Positions 18,290 through 28,735 are shown, numbered from the stretch's first letter. The stretch: 64,000 nucleotides of DNA from Martinezella rhizogenes (GCF_027460065.1 NZ_JAPYZZ010000018.1:1-64000); one strand, 5' to 3'. Numbers and translations are program-made. Notes: a model not told the origin generated them from the sequence alone.

Positions 18290-18666
18290 GATTACTCCAG
18301 CTATTCACTCTCAGGGGGATCTTCAAGACCCGGCCCGTTGAGGCAAGCATTTATTAAAATCCGGAAGCAAACGCAAATACAAAAAGCGGCTAAATGAAGG
18401 CGTTTTCGACAAGCTGCCATTCGTCTCGTGCATAGGTCCATGAAAAAACAAGGTGTTAGCAGAAGGCCCGAAACGGCACTGGTTGGGGCTTCGCCGCAAT
18501 TTAGGCTAAAGTGTAACCGTTTTTTAAAGCTTTCCTACAAACCCCTGTTGAAAACCCTTGCTGCCAGCACGTTGTAGTCGAATTTCTTCCGCTGAAGCAC
18601 CGCGTCTTGAAAGGCCGCCAGCGCTGCTTTATCGACGATGGCAATGATAACGGCGCGAGTCTTTCC
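18290..18666. other. Intergenic region, no gene seen
   Basis: These 377 bp are the promoter region of the 33-residue gene on the left and of the hypothetical gene on the right. I see no further gene, repeat or strong hairpin. Confidence 0.4.
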
Positions 18667-19017
18667 ATGCAGCAGGCATCCTCTTTTCCCGACCGCGAGA
18701 CGGTCGCGTCGAAACTCACCGCGCTGACAAGCGAAGACAAGGCGTGGGTGTTGCTGTTGATGGAAAACGCCCTGCAGGATGAAAATCTGCTGACTGGCCT
18801 CAATCTTTATCTCGACCAGCAGACAAGCGCCCGTTTCCTCAACAGCCTGAAACTGGAAACGGCCGGTGAGTGGCTGGGCGGCAATGCCCCTGCCCGCCTG
18901 CAGATCCGCATCACGGAAATTGCCAAAGCGAGCCAGCATCCCGCCTATCTCGCCTTCCGCAAGGGGCTGACGGCATCGGCCGGTCTCGAAAAAGCCTATC
19001 CCAAAGCGCCGATCTGA
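18667..19017 (+). CDS. Hypothetical helical protein
   Basis: From ATG 18667 this is a 116-residue protein starting MQQASSFPDRETVASKL; an in-frame TTG at 18607 is possible but has no ribosome binding site. It is mostly helical and charged with no recognised motif, no signal peptide and no membrane segment. It is convergent with the DUF2233 gene ten bases away. I do not recognise it. Confidence 0.6.
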   Translation: MQQASSFPDRETVASKLTALTSEDKAWVLLLMENALQDENLLTGLNLYLDQQTSARFLNSLKLETAGEWLGGNAPARLQIRITEIAKASQHPAYLAFRKGLTASAGLEKAYPKAPI

Positions 19018-19026
19018 TCCTTCCGG

Positions 19027-19791
19027 CTAGTCCGGCACCCTGTCGACGACGGCGATGATCGGCCCCATGGGAAACAGCTGGTCCCGGCGGTTCATTGCGG
19101 GAATATCGACGCTGGATATCGTGCCGTCGAGATAAAGCGCATTAGGCGCATCCAGCACATCCCTGAACAGCGTGCCGAAATCATAGAAGCGGACGGTCGT
19201 TTCCGAAATTGCGAAATGCACCACGCCGTCGCGAGAGATACCAACGCCGTTGCGGCGTTTCAGACTGTCGCTATCGGGCAGGAAGCGCGGATGCAGCTTG
19301 CCGTCGATCACCAGCATCGGCCCGGACTGGGTGGCGAAATCGGGTTTCGGGTCCGCGGCCAGATAGGCCTCCGTGTCCAGCACCCCGGCCGCATTGTCTT
19401 TCAGATAAAAAACGCCATTCGGCAGGAGGTGGAAATTTCCCCAGCCGCCCCGCGTGCTGATCGGTGAGCGCTCCACGCCGTTTTCGACGAAGAGGCCAAC
19501 GGGCGAATAGTCGGAATGATACATGCCGCCATTCATGGCGAAGACGCTGAACATGTGCTGGCGCCACAAAGCTGAAGAGAGATCGGCAAAGTTCCGATAT
19601 CCCTGCCCGGAGACATGATCCTGGTCATAGATACGGATGGTGTTTTTTGCCGGGTCGAAACTGCACACGGTGTAACGGCCGCCGGCATGGTCGATGATCT
19701 TGCAGAAATCCGGCTGCGCGCCTGCCTCAGCCGAAAACGGCAGCAACAATGGCAGCAGCAACTGCGCCAGTTTCTTCATCGATACGATCAT
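19027..19791 (-). CDS. Phosphodiester glycosidase (DUF2233/NAGPA-like), exported
   Basis: The 254-residue protein has a signal peptide (KKLAQLLLPLLLPFSAEAGA) and the NAGPA-type core: FAMNGGMYHSDYSPVGLFVE, SGPMLVIDG, RRNGVGISRDG and NALYLDGTISS. These match the family of phosphodiester N-acetylglucosaminidases that remove sugar-phosphate caps. It is probably periplasmic. The start at 19791 has AGGGG close upstream. The natural substrate is unknown. Confidence 0.85.
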   Translation of the reverse strand: MIVSMKKLAQLLLPLLLPFSAEAGAQPDFCKIIDHAGGRYTVCSFDPAKNTIRIYDQDHVSGQGYRNFADLSSALWRQHMFSVFAMNGGMYHSDYSPVGLFVENGVERSPISTRGGWGNFHLLPNGVFYLKDNAAGVLDTEAYLAADPKPDFATQSGPMLVIDGKLHPRFLPDSDSLKRRNGVGISRDGVVHFAISETTVRFYDFGTLFRDVLDAPNALYLDGTISSVDIPAMNRRDQLFPMGPIIAVVDRVPD

Positions 19792-19846
19792 GCCCGCCCC
19801 TTTGATTCTTGTCGGGCGAACATTCGCAGGGAAATTCGGTCAAAGA

Positions 19847-19881
19847 AAAGGCGTCACCCGACTTTTCGGGTAACGCCTTTC
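19847..19881 (-). terminator. Terminator of the entericidin-type gene
   Basis: On the minus strand AAAGGCGTTACCCGA pairs across AAAG with TCGGGTGACGCCTTTT, followed by CTTT, 18 bases after the stop. Confidence 0.82.
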
Positions 19882-19898
19882 CGGGAGGGGAGCCTTGA

Positions 19899-20060
19899 TT
19901 AACGACGCGCTGCGCGGTCCACGCTGCGACCGGCATCCTGTGTGGCGTCAACGGCGTTCGCCGTATCCCGGCCCATGCCGCGAATGGTGTTACCGCAGGA
20001 GCTGAGGGTGACGACAGTCAGCAAAGCCACGAAAACGGTCGAAAGAATACGTGTGATCAT
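19899..20060 (-). CDS. Entericidin A/B family small lipoprotein
   Basis: This 53-codon gene has GGAG nine bases before its ATG. The peptide has a hydrophobic signal (ITRILSTVFVALLTVVTL), a lipobox LSSC with Cys22 as the lipidation site, and a mature part CGNTIRGMGRDTANAVDA that matches the entericidin pattern (C-x-N-T-x-x-G-x-G-x-D). The mature peptide of about 32 residues is helical and anchored to the outer membrane. In E. coli EcnA/EcnB are linked to stress and stationary phase; its role in rhizobia is not settled. Confidence 0.85.
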   Translation of the reverse strand: MITRILSTVFVALLTVVTLSSCGNTIRGMGRDTANAVDATQDAGRSVDRAARR

Positions 20061-20243
20061 GTGAAACTACTCCCCTATGACTTGCCGTCCAAAGGCAAGC
20101 GCCAATGTGATATGCGTCACAATAACGTGAGTCCGAAAAAACGGTTCCCGCTGCATTTCAAAAAATCCTGTCGATGAAAATTAACAGGGTTTTGAAGTTC
20201 GCGAGGGAAACTCGGCGCCAGGATCGTGGCTTAGGAAAATTCC

Positions 20244-21029
20244 GTGGGTGATATGACTGACATCAACAATCGGCTTCTGGTGATGACCGCAGGTGGCGTG
20301 AACCCTAACGTCATGATCAACGCGTTGGCCGCGCGCTTTGCCGATATCCACGTCTTCATGGAACAGCCGGAAAACAAATCGGCCATTCTCAAGCGCCGGG
20401 CACGACGGCTCGGCTGGTTTGCCGCCGCGGGCCAGATAGCGACGATGGTTGCATCCCGCCTCGGTAAACGCTTCACGGCCCGAAGAAGCCATGAGATCAT
20501 CGCCGAACACGGTCTGTCTCCCGATCTCCATCACGGCCTTCCTGTCACGCACTTCACCTCGCTGAACGATGAAGAATGCCACAACGCCGCCAATCTGCTG
20601 AAACCGGCGGTGATCTTCACCATTTCCTGCCGCCTGTTGACGCCGGCGACGCTGCGGGCCCTGCAATGCCCGGTCATCAATTTCCACGCCGGCATCAATC
20701 CCGCCTATCGCGGCCAGATGGGCGGTTATTGGGCGCTGGTGGAAAAGGATCGCGGCAATTTTGGCGCGACCGTGCATCTGGTCGACAAGGGCGTGGATAC
20801 CGGCGCCACGCTTTATGAAAAACGGCTGAAACCCTCGCCGTCCGACACCATCGCCACCTATCCGCTGCTTTTGACCGCCGCCTCGGTGGATATCGCCGTC
20901 AGCGCCATAGAAGACGCCCTGTCCGGCAGCCTGGCGCCACAGCCGCCCTCACCCGGAAAATCGGTGCTGCGCTTTCCGCCACCGATCTGGACATGGCTGT
21001 GGAACGGCCTGACGAAACGGATCTGGTGA
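20244..21029 (+). CDS. Formyltransferase family protein
   Basis: The 261-residue protein has the formyltransferase active site: Asn and His of INFHAGINPAYRG and the Asp of HLVDKGVDTGATL, which bind 10-formyltetrahydrofolate in PurN, Fmt and sugar formyltransferases. The N-terminal 90 residues do not match PurN or Fmt closely, so the acceptor is unknown. GTG 20244 has AGGA seven bases upstream. An MTHFR-like gene follows 90 bp later, suggesting a linked one-carbon role. Confidence 0.85.
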   Translation: MGDMTDINNRLLVMTAGGVNPNVMINALAARFADIHVFMEQPENKSAILKRRARRLGWFAAAGQIATMVASRLGKRFTARRSHEIIAEHGLSPDLHHGLPVTHFTSLNDEECHNAANLLKPAVIFTISCRLLTPATLRALQCPVINFHAGINPAYRGQMGGYWALVEKDRGNFGATVHLVDKGVDTGATLYEKRLKPSPSDTIATYPLLLTAASVDIAVSAIEDALSGSLAPQPPSPGKSVLRFPPPIWTWLWNGLTKRIW

Positions 21030-21119
21030 AACCCCGCGCAGGCACTTGCAGCCAAGCCTCGTCGCAGATGCAAGCCTGTCTTGCCGCAACAGGCACAGAC
21101 TTCGGCAGAAAAACGGTGC

Positions 21120-22040
21120 ATGGTAATAAAAAGGAACACGCACAAATTGCCCGATATTTCCGCCACCTCCCTCATCCCCGCCTCCATCGAAGCCTCGCCC
21201 GCGCAGGTACTCGGCCCGGCAAGCCTCGCCGGGATATTTCCTCGGGGTGTCCGCGTCTATCTGACCGACACGGGAGCCGCCTCGCAGGAAAAGCTGGTGG
21301 ATGCCGCCACACATCTGCGCGATCTCGGTTATGAACCGGTGCCACATCTTGCAGCGCGCCGCATCCCCTCGCGCGTGGAGTTTGAGGAGCAGGTCAAGCG
21401 GCTGGCGGGTGAAGCTGATGTTACGGATGTTCTGGTTGTCGGCGGTGGCGTCGACAGGCCGGCTGGTCCTTTCGCTTCCAGCATGGACATGCTGTCGTCG
21501 GGCATTTTCGACCGTTACGGCATCAAAAAGATCGCAATCGCCGGCCACCCCGAAGGCAGCCCCGATTTCAGTGAAGAGACGGCCATGGCCGCCCTGAAGC
21601 TGAAACGCGACTTCGCCGAAAGAAGCGATGCCGAAATGCGCATCGTCACCCAGTTCGGTTTCGATCCCGCCCGTTTCATCGCCTGGGCGGAAGGCCTTGC
21701 CGCATCAGGCATCGATCTGCCGGTGCATATCGGCGTTTCCGGCCCGGCCAAGATCACGACGCTGCTGAAATATGCAGCACTCTGCGGTGTCGGCAATTCC
21801 ATCGCCTATCTCAAGAAAAACGCGCTTTCCCTGACGACGCTGGCCAGAGGCCATTCGCCTGACAGCATCGTCGGGCCGATCGAACGGCACTGGCAGGCCA
21901 ATCCGCAGGGGCCGATCCAGCAGGTCCACGTCTTCCCCTTTGGCGGATTGCAGACTTCCGCCGACTGGCTGGTCAGCCGCGGAAGCTGGCAGACCGGTGA
22001 TACAGGCAGGTCGGCGCCAGCAGATTCGATGGCTGGCTGA
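21120..22040 (+). CDS. Methylenetetrahydrofolate reductase family protein
   Basis: From ATG 21120 the protein has 306 residues, close to MetF length. Recognisable are the strand and loop VTDVLVVGGGVDRP, IAGHPEGSPDF with the conserved Gly-His-Pro-Glu, the FAD-site ITQFGFDP-like IVTQFGFDP, and IGVSGPAKITTLLKYA. It would interconvert 5,10-methylene- and 5-methyl-tetrahydrofolate. It is divergent enough from MetF, and coupled to a formyltransferase, that it may serve a demethylation route. A TTG near 21150 is an alternative start. Confidence 0.85.
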   Translation: MVIKRNTHKLPDISATSLIPASIEASPAQVLGPASLAGIFPRGVRVYLTDTGAASQEKLVDAATHLRDLGYEPVPHLAARRIPSRVEFEEQVKRLAGEADVTDVLVVGGGVDRPAGPFASSMDMLSSGIFDRYGIKKIAIAGHPEGSPDFSEETAMAALKLKRDFAERSDAEMRIVTQFGFDPARFIAWAEGLAASGIDLPVHIGVSGPAKITTLLKYAALCGVGNSIAYLKKNALSLTTLARGHSPDSIVGPIERHWQANPQGPIQQVHVFPFGGLQTSADWLVSRGSWQTGDTGRSAPADSMAG

Positions 22041-22092
22041 AAGCCGCCTTCAACACGGCGCGACGGGCGATGCCGTCGCGCGGACCTCTGAC

Positions 22093-22989
22093 CTAAGCGG
22101 CCTTGGCGACCTCGACAAAGGCATTGCGGATGCTCTCCGCAACAGCAAGAACCGGACGCGACGCCTTGTCGCCCATGATCAGACGAATATCGAAAGAGCC
22201 AAGCTCCGGCAGCCCTTCCTTTTCGCCCAGAATGACCATGTCATTCTGCACATAGGAGCGGGGCAGCGGCGCAATGGCGAGATCAGCGGCAATCGCCGCG
22301 CGCTGTGCCATGGTATGGCCGCTGAGATAGGCCACCCGGAAATTGCGCCCGCGCTTTTCCAGCGAAACGATCGCCTCCGAGCGCCAGATGCAGCCCTCTT
22401 CCCAGATCGAGATCGGTAGCGGATCGCGCAGATAGGCCGTGCCGCATTTGGCGCCCGCCCAGACGAGACGTTCGCGCATCAGCACCTCGCCCGTGTCCCG
22501 CAGCGGGTGCGAAGCGCAGTTCACGAGGGCAAGGTCAAGCCGCTGCTCGTCCATGCGCTTGTAGAGATTGGAACTGGAATCAATGGTGACATCGATCATG
22601 ATGCCGGGGAAAACATCGGCAAAACGCTTGAGAATGCCGGGCAGCAGGCCGCGCTCGCCAATATCCTCGGGCGCGCCGAGCCGCACGACGCCGGAGAGTT
22701 CCGGCATGACGAAACGTGACACCGCCTCATTGGAAAGCGCAATCATGCGCCGCGCATAGGTCAGAAGCGTCTCGCCATGCGCCGTCAACGTGACCGAGCG
22801 GGCATCGCGCAGGAAAAGCGTCGTCTTCAACTGCTCTTCGAGCTTCTTGATCTGCATGGAAACGGCCGAGGGCGTTCTGAACACGACTTCCGCGGCGGTG
22901 GAAAAATTCCCCGTTTCGGCAATGGCGACGAAGGTTCTCAATATGTCGTTATCCAGCAACGGCAGCGGTTGGCGGAAAGTCACGGTCAT
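22093..22989 (-). CDS. LysR family transcriptional regulator
   Basis: From ATG 22989 (AGG eight bases upstream) this is a 298-residue regulator. The N-terminal winged helix contains NFSTAAEVVFRTPSAVSMQI and is followed by the linker helix and a substrate-binding domain (about 95-295). Another in-frame start at 23031 is less likely. It converges with the MTHFR gene and may control it or the DUF1127 gene behind it, but there is no direct evidence. The inducer is unknown. Confidence 0.93.
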   Translation of the reverse strand: MTVTFRQPLPLLDNDILRTFVAIAETGNFSTAAEVVFRTPSAVSMQIKKLEEQLKTTLFLRDARSVTLTAHGETLLTYARRMIALSNEAVSRFVMPELSGVVRLGAPEDIGERGLLPGILKRFADVFPGIMIDVTIDSSSNLYKRMDEQRLDLALVNCASHPLRDTGEVLMRERLVWAGAKCGTAYLRDPLPISIWEEGCIWRSEAIVSLEKRGRNFRVAYLSGHTMAQRAAIAADLAIAPLPRSYVQNDMVILGEKEGLPELGSFDIRLIMGDKASRPVLAVAESIRNAFVEVAKAA

Positions 22990-23269
22990 GGCACGCACCT
23001 TCAAATATTTTGATTTATAGATGGATATCATTTCGTTTGATTGAATGTCAACAAGCGCGCACCATCCGGGACATTGATAAACGGGGCGGATGAGCCCCGC
23101 GGGAAATGAAGCAACACCATGGCACGGACTGAAATGCTCCCACGGTCGCGGCCATCAATTCATTCCCGACATTGATGAATGACATAAGATTCATTCGCTT
23201 GCCTGATGGGAAGGGCGAGCACATACCGAAGTCATAAACAGGATCGTGGTTCACGAAAGGATCAAAGAC

Positions 23270-23488
23270 ATGACCATGATACATTATCTGCCGGTGACGA
23301 ACCGCTCTTCACTCCGCCCGTCGCCCAGCGGCTGGCTTGATCGCCTGTCCGGCCATTTGTCCGCCCGTTATGCAGAATGGCGCCGCGAAAGAATGCTGCG
23401 TGCACTGGAGGCGCTGCCGCCTGAAACATTGAAGGATATCGGATGGCCGACAGCCGACACCACCCGCATACGCGCCCTCCGCAAATGA
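23270..23488 (+). CDS. DUF1127 domain-containing protein
   Basis: The 72-residue protein starts MTMIHYLPVTN with AAAGG nine bases upstream. Its C-terminal 40 residues, including YAEWRRERMLRALEALPPET and LKDIGWP, are the DUF1127 (YjiS-like) motif rich in Arg. In Agrobacterium, small proteins with this motif have been linked to phosphate and carbon metabolism through RNA interaction; the role of this copy is unknown. Confidence 0.85.
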   Translation: MTMIHYLPVTNRSSLRPSPSGWLDRLSGHLSARYAEWRRERMLRALEALPPETLKDIGWPTADTTRIRALRK

Positions 23489-23649
23489 TGGCCGGCCGAT
23501 GGCTCGCAACCAATAAATGTGTTGCGAGCCACCACGGACGACCCTGAGTTACATGACGAAAGGCGCAAATATACCTGCCTGTTTTGCATGCGACACACCG
23601 CCCGTTTTAAGGGCTTGTCGCAAAATTTGCATATTTCAAAAGCTATTTT

Positions 23650-23678
23650 TTGACAGCTCCGATTCCGAGGCGTATTTT
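23650..23678 (+). promoter_or_regulatory. Sigma-70 promoter of the GlxA-type regulator
   Basis: TTGACA at 23650-23655 and TATTTT at 23673-23678 are separated by 17 bases, about 80 bases before the start codon at 23760. This is a near-consensus housekeeping promoter. Confidence 0.6.
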
Positions 23679-23759
23679 TCGTTAAAGATGTCGTAATCAG
23701 GACATCCAGAAGACCAATTCCAAGGGAGGAATTGCGTATTCGCAACGGAGCACGGGCAA

Positions 23760-24800
23760 ATGAGCAGAAACTCCCAGAAGAAACGCTCAATCGTCTTTTT
23801 TCTCATTCCGCAATTTACCATGCTGCCGTTCGCCGCAGCGGTTGAAACGCTTCGCATCGCCAACCGAATGTTGGGTTATGCCGCCTATGAATGGCGCCTC
23901 TCCTCACTCGACGGCCAGAAGGTCATGTCGTCAAGCGGCATCTGTCTTGAGGTCGATACCTGTCTTGCCGACGAACGGCGATACGTCAGCGGCGAAAACC
24001 GCCCGGAAATGGCGATCATCTGTTCGGGCATCGATGTGGATCAACACATCAACAAGTCAGTCAATGCCTGGCTGCGCGAAGCCTATAATCGCGGCATCGC
24101 CATCGGCAGCCTCTGTACCGCCGCCCATATCCTCGCACAGGCGGGCCTCCTTAACGGCAAGCGCTGCGCGATCCACTGGGAAAACCTGCCGGGCTTCTCC
24201 GAGGCTTTCCCGCAGGTGGAAGTCTACGCCGACCTCTTCGAAGTCGACAGCAACATCTATACCTGTGCCGGCGGTACGGCCTCGCTGGACATGATGCTGA
24301 GCCTGATCGGCCAGGATTTCGGCGAGAACCTCGTCAACCGCGTCTGCGAACAGCAATTGACCGACCGGGTCCGCAGCCCGAACGACCGCCAGCGCCTGCC
24401 GCTGCGCGCCCGCCTCGGCGTGCAAAACAGCAAGGTCCTGTCGATCATCGAGCTGATGGAAGGCAATCTCGCCGAACCGCTGTCGCTGCTCGATATAGCC
24501 GACGCCGCCGATCTGTCGCGCCGGCAGGTGGAACGTCTTTTCCGGCAGGAAATGGGCCGCTCACCCGCCCGCTATTACCTTGAAATCCGCCTCGACCGCG
24601 CCCGCCATCTGCTCGTGCAGTCGGCCATGCCGGTGGTGGAAGTCGCCGTTGCCTGCGGTTTCGTGTCTGCCTCGCATTTCTCCAAGTGTTATCGCGAAAT
24701 CTACAATCGCACGCCACAGCAGGAACGCGCCGAACGCAAGCTTTTGATCAGTGCCTCGCGCATGGCAATGGCGAGCCAGGGTGGCAAAGCCGCGCATTGA
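23760..24800 (+). CDS. GlxA family transcriptional regulator (DJ-1/PfpI plus AraC HTH)
   Basis: The 346-residue protein has an N-terminal DJ-1/PfpI-like domain (about 10-190; GSLCTAAHILAQAGLL holds the nucleophile-like Cys) and a C-terminal AraC DNA-binding domain (about 225-325) with LSRRQVERLFRQEMGRSPAR and FVSASHFSKCYREIYNRTP. Such regulators in rhizobia control uptake or breakdown of quaternary amines, amino acids or similar compounds; no target operon is adjacent. It has its own promoter at 23650-23678. Confidence 0.93.
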   Translation: MSRNSQKKRSIVFFLIPQFTMLPFAAAVETLRIANRMLGYAAYEWRLSSLDGQKVMSSSGICLEVDTCLADERRYVSGENRPEMAIICSGIDVDQHINKSVNAWLREAYNRGIAIGSLCTAAHILAQAGLLNGKRCAIHWENLPGFSEAFPQVEVYADLFEVDSNIYTCAGGTASLDMMLSLIGQDFGENLVNRVCEQQLTDRVRSPNDRQRLPLRARLGVQNSKVLSIIELMEGNLAEPLSLLDIADAADLSRRQVERLFRQEMGRSPARYYLEIRLDRARHLLVQSAMPVVEVAVACGFVSASHFSKCYREIYNRTPQQERAERKLLISASRMAMASQGGKAAH

Positions 24801-24859
24801 AGGCGCGGTAAGGGCTACAAACACGACGGAACTTGTTTCAGGATAAAAACCTCTTCTCG

Positions 24860-24970
24860 GTCATGCCGGACTTGATCCGGCATCCAGCCACAGCGCGTCT
24901 GCGCTGTGAGAAGACTCTTTCGCGATCAAGGACTTGATCGCACTGGACCCAGGATCAAGTCCGGGGTGAC
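24860..24970. repeat. Intergenic palindromic repeat, family 1 copy
   Basis: Arms GTCATGCCGGACTTGATCC and GGATCAAGTCCGGGGTGAC are near-complementary and enclose GCGCGTCTGCGC and GCGATCAAGGACTTGATCGC. The inner plan matches the copies at 1338 and 11280, and the right arm matches the orphan arm at 240-265. It lies between convergent genes. Confidence 0.82.
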
Positions 24971-25041
24971 GGGAGTGGGGATGATGGAACTTTGCTAAAC
25001 CACCGAATCTGTCAGCAGCCAGCAAACATAATCAGACCAAC

Positions 25042-26517
25042 TCACCCAACCGGCCGAACCGCATGGACAAGGTCTTCCGCCGTCATGCCGTCACCTGCCC
25101 TGTGGCCCGCCTCGCCGTGCAGCCAGACACCGGCCGCAGCCGCTTCGAAAGCGGGCGCGCCCTGTGCGAGCAGCGCGCCGATGATACCGGCCAGCACATC
25201 ACCCGATCCGGCGGTCGCAAGGCTTGCCGGCGCATTGGTGTTGACCAGCGCCCGGCCATCAGGCGCAGCAATCACCGTGTCCGCACCCTTATAGACCAGC
25301 GCCGCGCCGCTGCGGGCCGAGGCGACCTGCGCCTTCTCGATCTTGCTGAGCGTCCTGTCGGCAGCGAGATCGGGAAACAGCCGGGCAAACTCGCCCTCAT
25401 GCGGTGTCAGCACGAATTTGCCCGTGCCGGATGTGATGCGCTCGAACAGGGTTGCCATATGATCCTTGAAAGCGGTGATCGCATCGGCATCCAGCACGAC
25501 CGCTCTGTCTCCAAGCAGGGACACGAATTGCCGCGCCTTTTCGAGATCACCGAACCCTGGGCCGAGAACGAAGGTGCCGTGACGCCGGTCGTCCAGCCAG
25601 AGCCGCAGATCATCGGCATTGTCCATCGGCGCATTCATCACGGCCGTCAGCGTCACGGAAAGCACGTCGAGCGCCTGCTTCGGCGCCGCGACGGTGACGA
25701 TGCCCGCTCCTGCCTTAAGCGCCGCAAGCGCCGTCATGCGGCTTGCCCCGGTCGCATGGGCCGGGCCTGAAAAGACGGTGAGATGCCCGCGGCGGAATTT
25801 ATGAGTCTCGAGATCGCTGGCCGGCAAGGCATCGCGCCAGACAAGCGGATGGTTCTCCGCAACGGAACCTGCGTGATCGGCAAGGATGCGGGAGGGAATG
25901 CCGATATCGAATACCTCGAGCGTGCCGCAAAATTCCCGCCCCGGCACCAGCAGATGGCCGGGCTTGCGCGCCATGAAGGTCACCGTCCGCTCGGCCCTGA
26001 ACGACCCGCCGAGAGGTGCGCCCCGCCGTCCGCAGAGGCCGGAGGGCAGATCGACGGCGAGCACCGGCACCCTGGCGCTGGTCACCGCTTCGATTATCCG
26101 GACAAGCACCTGGGGCACATCGCGGGACAATCCGGCCCCGAAAACCGCATCGATCACCACATCGCCAGTGAGAGGCGTATAGTCGCCAAGCGGCAGCGGC
26201 ACGATCCCGCTCCGTTCGAATGCCATCCGCGCATCGCCCTTGAGGGTGCCGGCATCGCCGAGATGGTGAACCGTAACCGCCGCCCCGCTTTGCACAAGCG
26301 CCCGCGCCGCCACGTAACCATCACCACCATTATTGCCGCCGCCACAGAGCACGACGAAACGCAGCGCCTGTGGATAGTGCCGTAGCGCAGAAGCGGCGAC
26401 TGCCTGCCCCGCCCGCTCCATCAAATCATAAAGCGGTATGCCGGATTGCCCGGCCGCAGCGTCGATGCGCGCCATCGCCGCAGGGTCGAAAAGGGAAAGC
26501 TGAGAGAGGGATGTCAT
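25042..26517 (-). CDS. nnr: Bifunctional NAD(P)H-hydrate epimerase / ADP-dependent dehydratase
   Basis: The 491-residue fusion repairs hydrated NADH and NADPH. The N-terminal epimerase half (YjeF_N, about 1-215) has VVLCGGGNNGGDGYVAARAL. The C-terminal ribokinase-like dehydratase half has FVLGPGFG, FVLTPHEGEFARLF and NAPASLATAGSGDVLAGIIG with the catalytic Asp. Both halves look intact. It is a single gene upstream of the glnB regulatory region, divergent from it. Confidence 0.95.
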   Translation of the reverse strand: MTSLSQLSLFDPAAMARIDAAAGQSGIPLYDLMERAGQAVAASALRHYPQALRFVVLCGGGNNGGDGYVAARALVQSGAAVTVHHLGDAGTLKGDARMAFERSGIVPLPLGDYTPLTGDVVIDAVFGAGLSRDVPQVLVRIIEAVTSARVPVLAVDLPSGLCGRRGAPLGGSFRAERTVTFMARKPGHLLVPGREFCGTLEVFDIGIPSRILADHAGSVAENHPLVWRDALPASDLETHKFRRGHLTVFSGPAHATGASRMTALAALKAGAGIVTVAAPKQALDVLSVTLTAVMNAPMDNADDLRLWLDDRRHGTFVLGPGFGDLEKARQFVSLLGDRAVVLDADAITAFKDHMATLFERITSGTGKFVLTPHEGEFARLFPDLAADRTLSKIEKAQVASARSGAALVYKGADTVIAAPDGRALVNTNAPASLATAGSGDVLAGIIGALLAQGAPAFEAAAAGVWLHGEAGHRAGDGMTAEDLVHAVRPVG

Positions 26518-27214
<697 letters not shown>

Positions 27215-27285
27215 TCAAGAACGTCCCGAGCCGGGGAGGCTTGGGTTTTCACCTCGTCATCATCACACTCAAGGAAAACGTTTAA

Positions 27286-28695
27286 ATGACGACCGCAAAC
27301 GATATCTTGAAGCAGATCAAGGATAACGACATCAAGTTCGTGGACCTGCGCTTTACCGACCCCAAGGGCAAGCTGCAGCACGTCACCATGGATGTTGTCT
27401 GTGTGGACGAAGACATGTTCGCCGATGGCGTCATGTTCGACGGCTCCTCGATCGCCGGCTGGAAGGCCATCAACGAGTCCGACATGGTGCTGATGCCCGA
27501 TCCGGCCACCGCCCATATCGACCCGTTCTTCGCCCAGTCCACCCTGGTCGTCCTTTGCGACATTCTCGACCCGGTCTCGGGCGAAGCCTATAACCGCGAT
27601 CCGCGCGGCACCGCCAAGAAGGCCGAAGCCTACCTCAAGGCATCCGGTATCGGCGACACCGTCTTCGTCGGTCCCGAGCCTGAATTCTTCGTCTTCGACG
27701 ACGTGAAGTACAAGGCAGACCCCTACAACACCGGCTTCAAGCTCGATTCGTCCGAACTGCCGTCCAACGACGACACCGACTACGAGACCGGCAACCTCGG
27801 CCACCGTCCGCGCGTCAAGGGCGGCTACTTCCCGGTTCCGCCGATCGACAGCCTGCAGGACATGCGTTCCGAAATGCTCACCGTTCTGGCCGAAATGGGC
27901 GTCGTCGTTGAAAAGCACCACCACGAAGTGGCTGCCGCACAGCACGAGCTGGGCGTGAAGTTCGACACGCTGGTTTCCAGCGCCGACAAGATGCAGATCT
28001 ACAAGTACGTCGTGCACCAGGTCGCCAATGCCTATGGCAAGACGGCAACCTTCATGCCGAAGCCGATCTTCGGCGACAACGGTTCGGGCATGCACGTTCA
28101 CCAGTCGATCTGGAAGGGCGGCAAGCCGACCTTCGCTGGTGACGAATATGCCGGCCTGTCTGAAAATTGCCTCTACTACATCGGCGGCATCATCAAGCAC
28201 GCCAAGGCAATCAACGCCTTCACCAACCCCACCACCAACTCCTACAAGCGTCTGGTGCCGGGTTATGAAGCGCCGGTTCTGCTCGCCTATTCCGCGCGCA
28301 ATCGCTCCGCATCGTGCCGTATTCCCTTCGGCTCCAACCCGAAGGCAAAGCGCGTCGAAGTCCGCTTCCCGGACCCGACCCAGAACCCCTATCTCGGTTT
28401 TGCGGCCATGCTGATGGCCGGCCTTGACGGCATCAAGAACAAGATCCACCCCGGCAAGCCGATGGACAAGGACCTTTACGACCTTCCCGCCAAGGAACTG
28501 AAGAAGATCCCGACCGTCTGCGGCTCGCTGCGTGAAGCGCTGGAAAGCCTCGACAAGGATCGCAAGTTCCTGACCGCCGGCGGCGTGTTCGACGACGACC
28601 AGATCGATAGCTTCATCGAGCTGAAGATGCAGGAAGTCATGCGTTTCGAAATGACCCCGCATCCGGTCGAATTCGACATGTACTACTCGGCCTGA
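27286..28695 (+). CDS. glnA: Glutamine synthetase type I
   Basis: The 469-residue dodecameric enzyme makes glutamine from glutamate and ammonia. Seen are the latch [13 protein letters not shown], the catalytic [10 protein letters not shown], the ATP site [11 protein letters not shown] and the adenylylation site with Tyr in [11 protein letters not shown] near residue 397. It is coordinately transcribed with glnB and controlled by GlnE adenylylation. A strong terminator follows. The antisense open frame over it is a shadow. Confidence 0.98.
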   Translation: MTTANDILKQIKDNDIKFVDLRFTDPKGKLQHVTMDVVCVDEDMFADGVMFDGSSIAGWKAINESDMVLMPDPATAHIDPFFAQSTLVVLCDILDPVSGEAYNRDPRGTAKKAEAYLKASGIGDTVFVGPEPEFFVFDDVKYKADPYNTGFKLDSSELPSNDDTDYETGNLGHRPRVKGGYFPVPPIDSLQDMRSEMLTVLAEMGVVVEKHHHEVAAAQHELGVKFDTLVSSADKMQIYKYVVHQVANAYGKTATFMPKPIFGDNGSGMHVHQSIWKGGKPTFAGDEYAGLSENCLYYIGGIIKHAKAINAFTNPTTNSYKRLVPGYEAPVLLAYSARNRSASCRIPFGSNPKAKRVEVRFPDPTQNPYLGFAAMLMAGLDGIKNKIHPGKPMDKDLYDLPAKELKKIPTVCGSLREALESLDKDRKFLTAGGVFDDDQIDSFIELKMQEVMRFEMTPHPVEFDMYYSA

Positions 28696-28735
28696 TCGGC
28701 CTTCGGAGCGCTCCCTCGGGGCGCTCCTTCCATGC

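Noticed and set aside
18107..18397. Cys-containing plus-strand frame (QCEKCGKACKC) resembling a metal-binding peptide
   Set aside because: No ribosome binding site, and it is opposite the better supported 33-residue membrane protein gene and its terminator.
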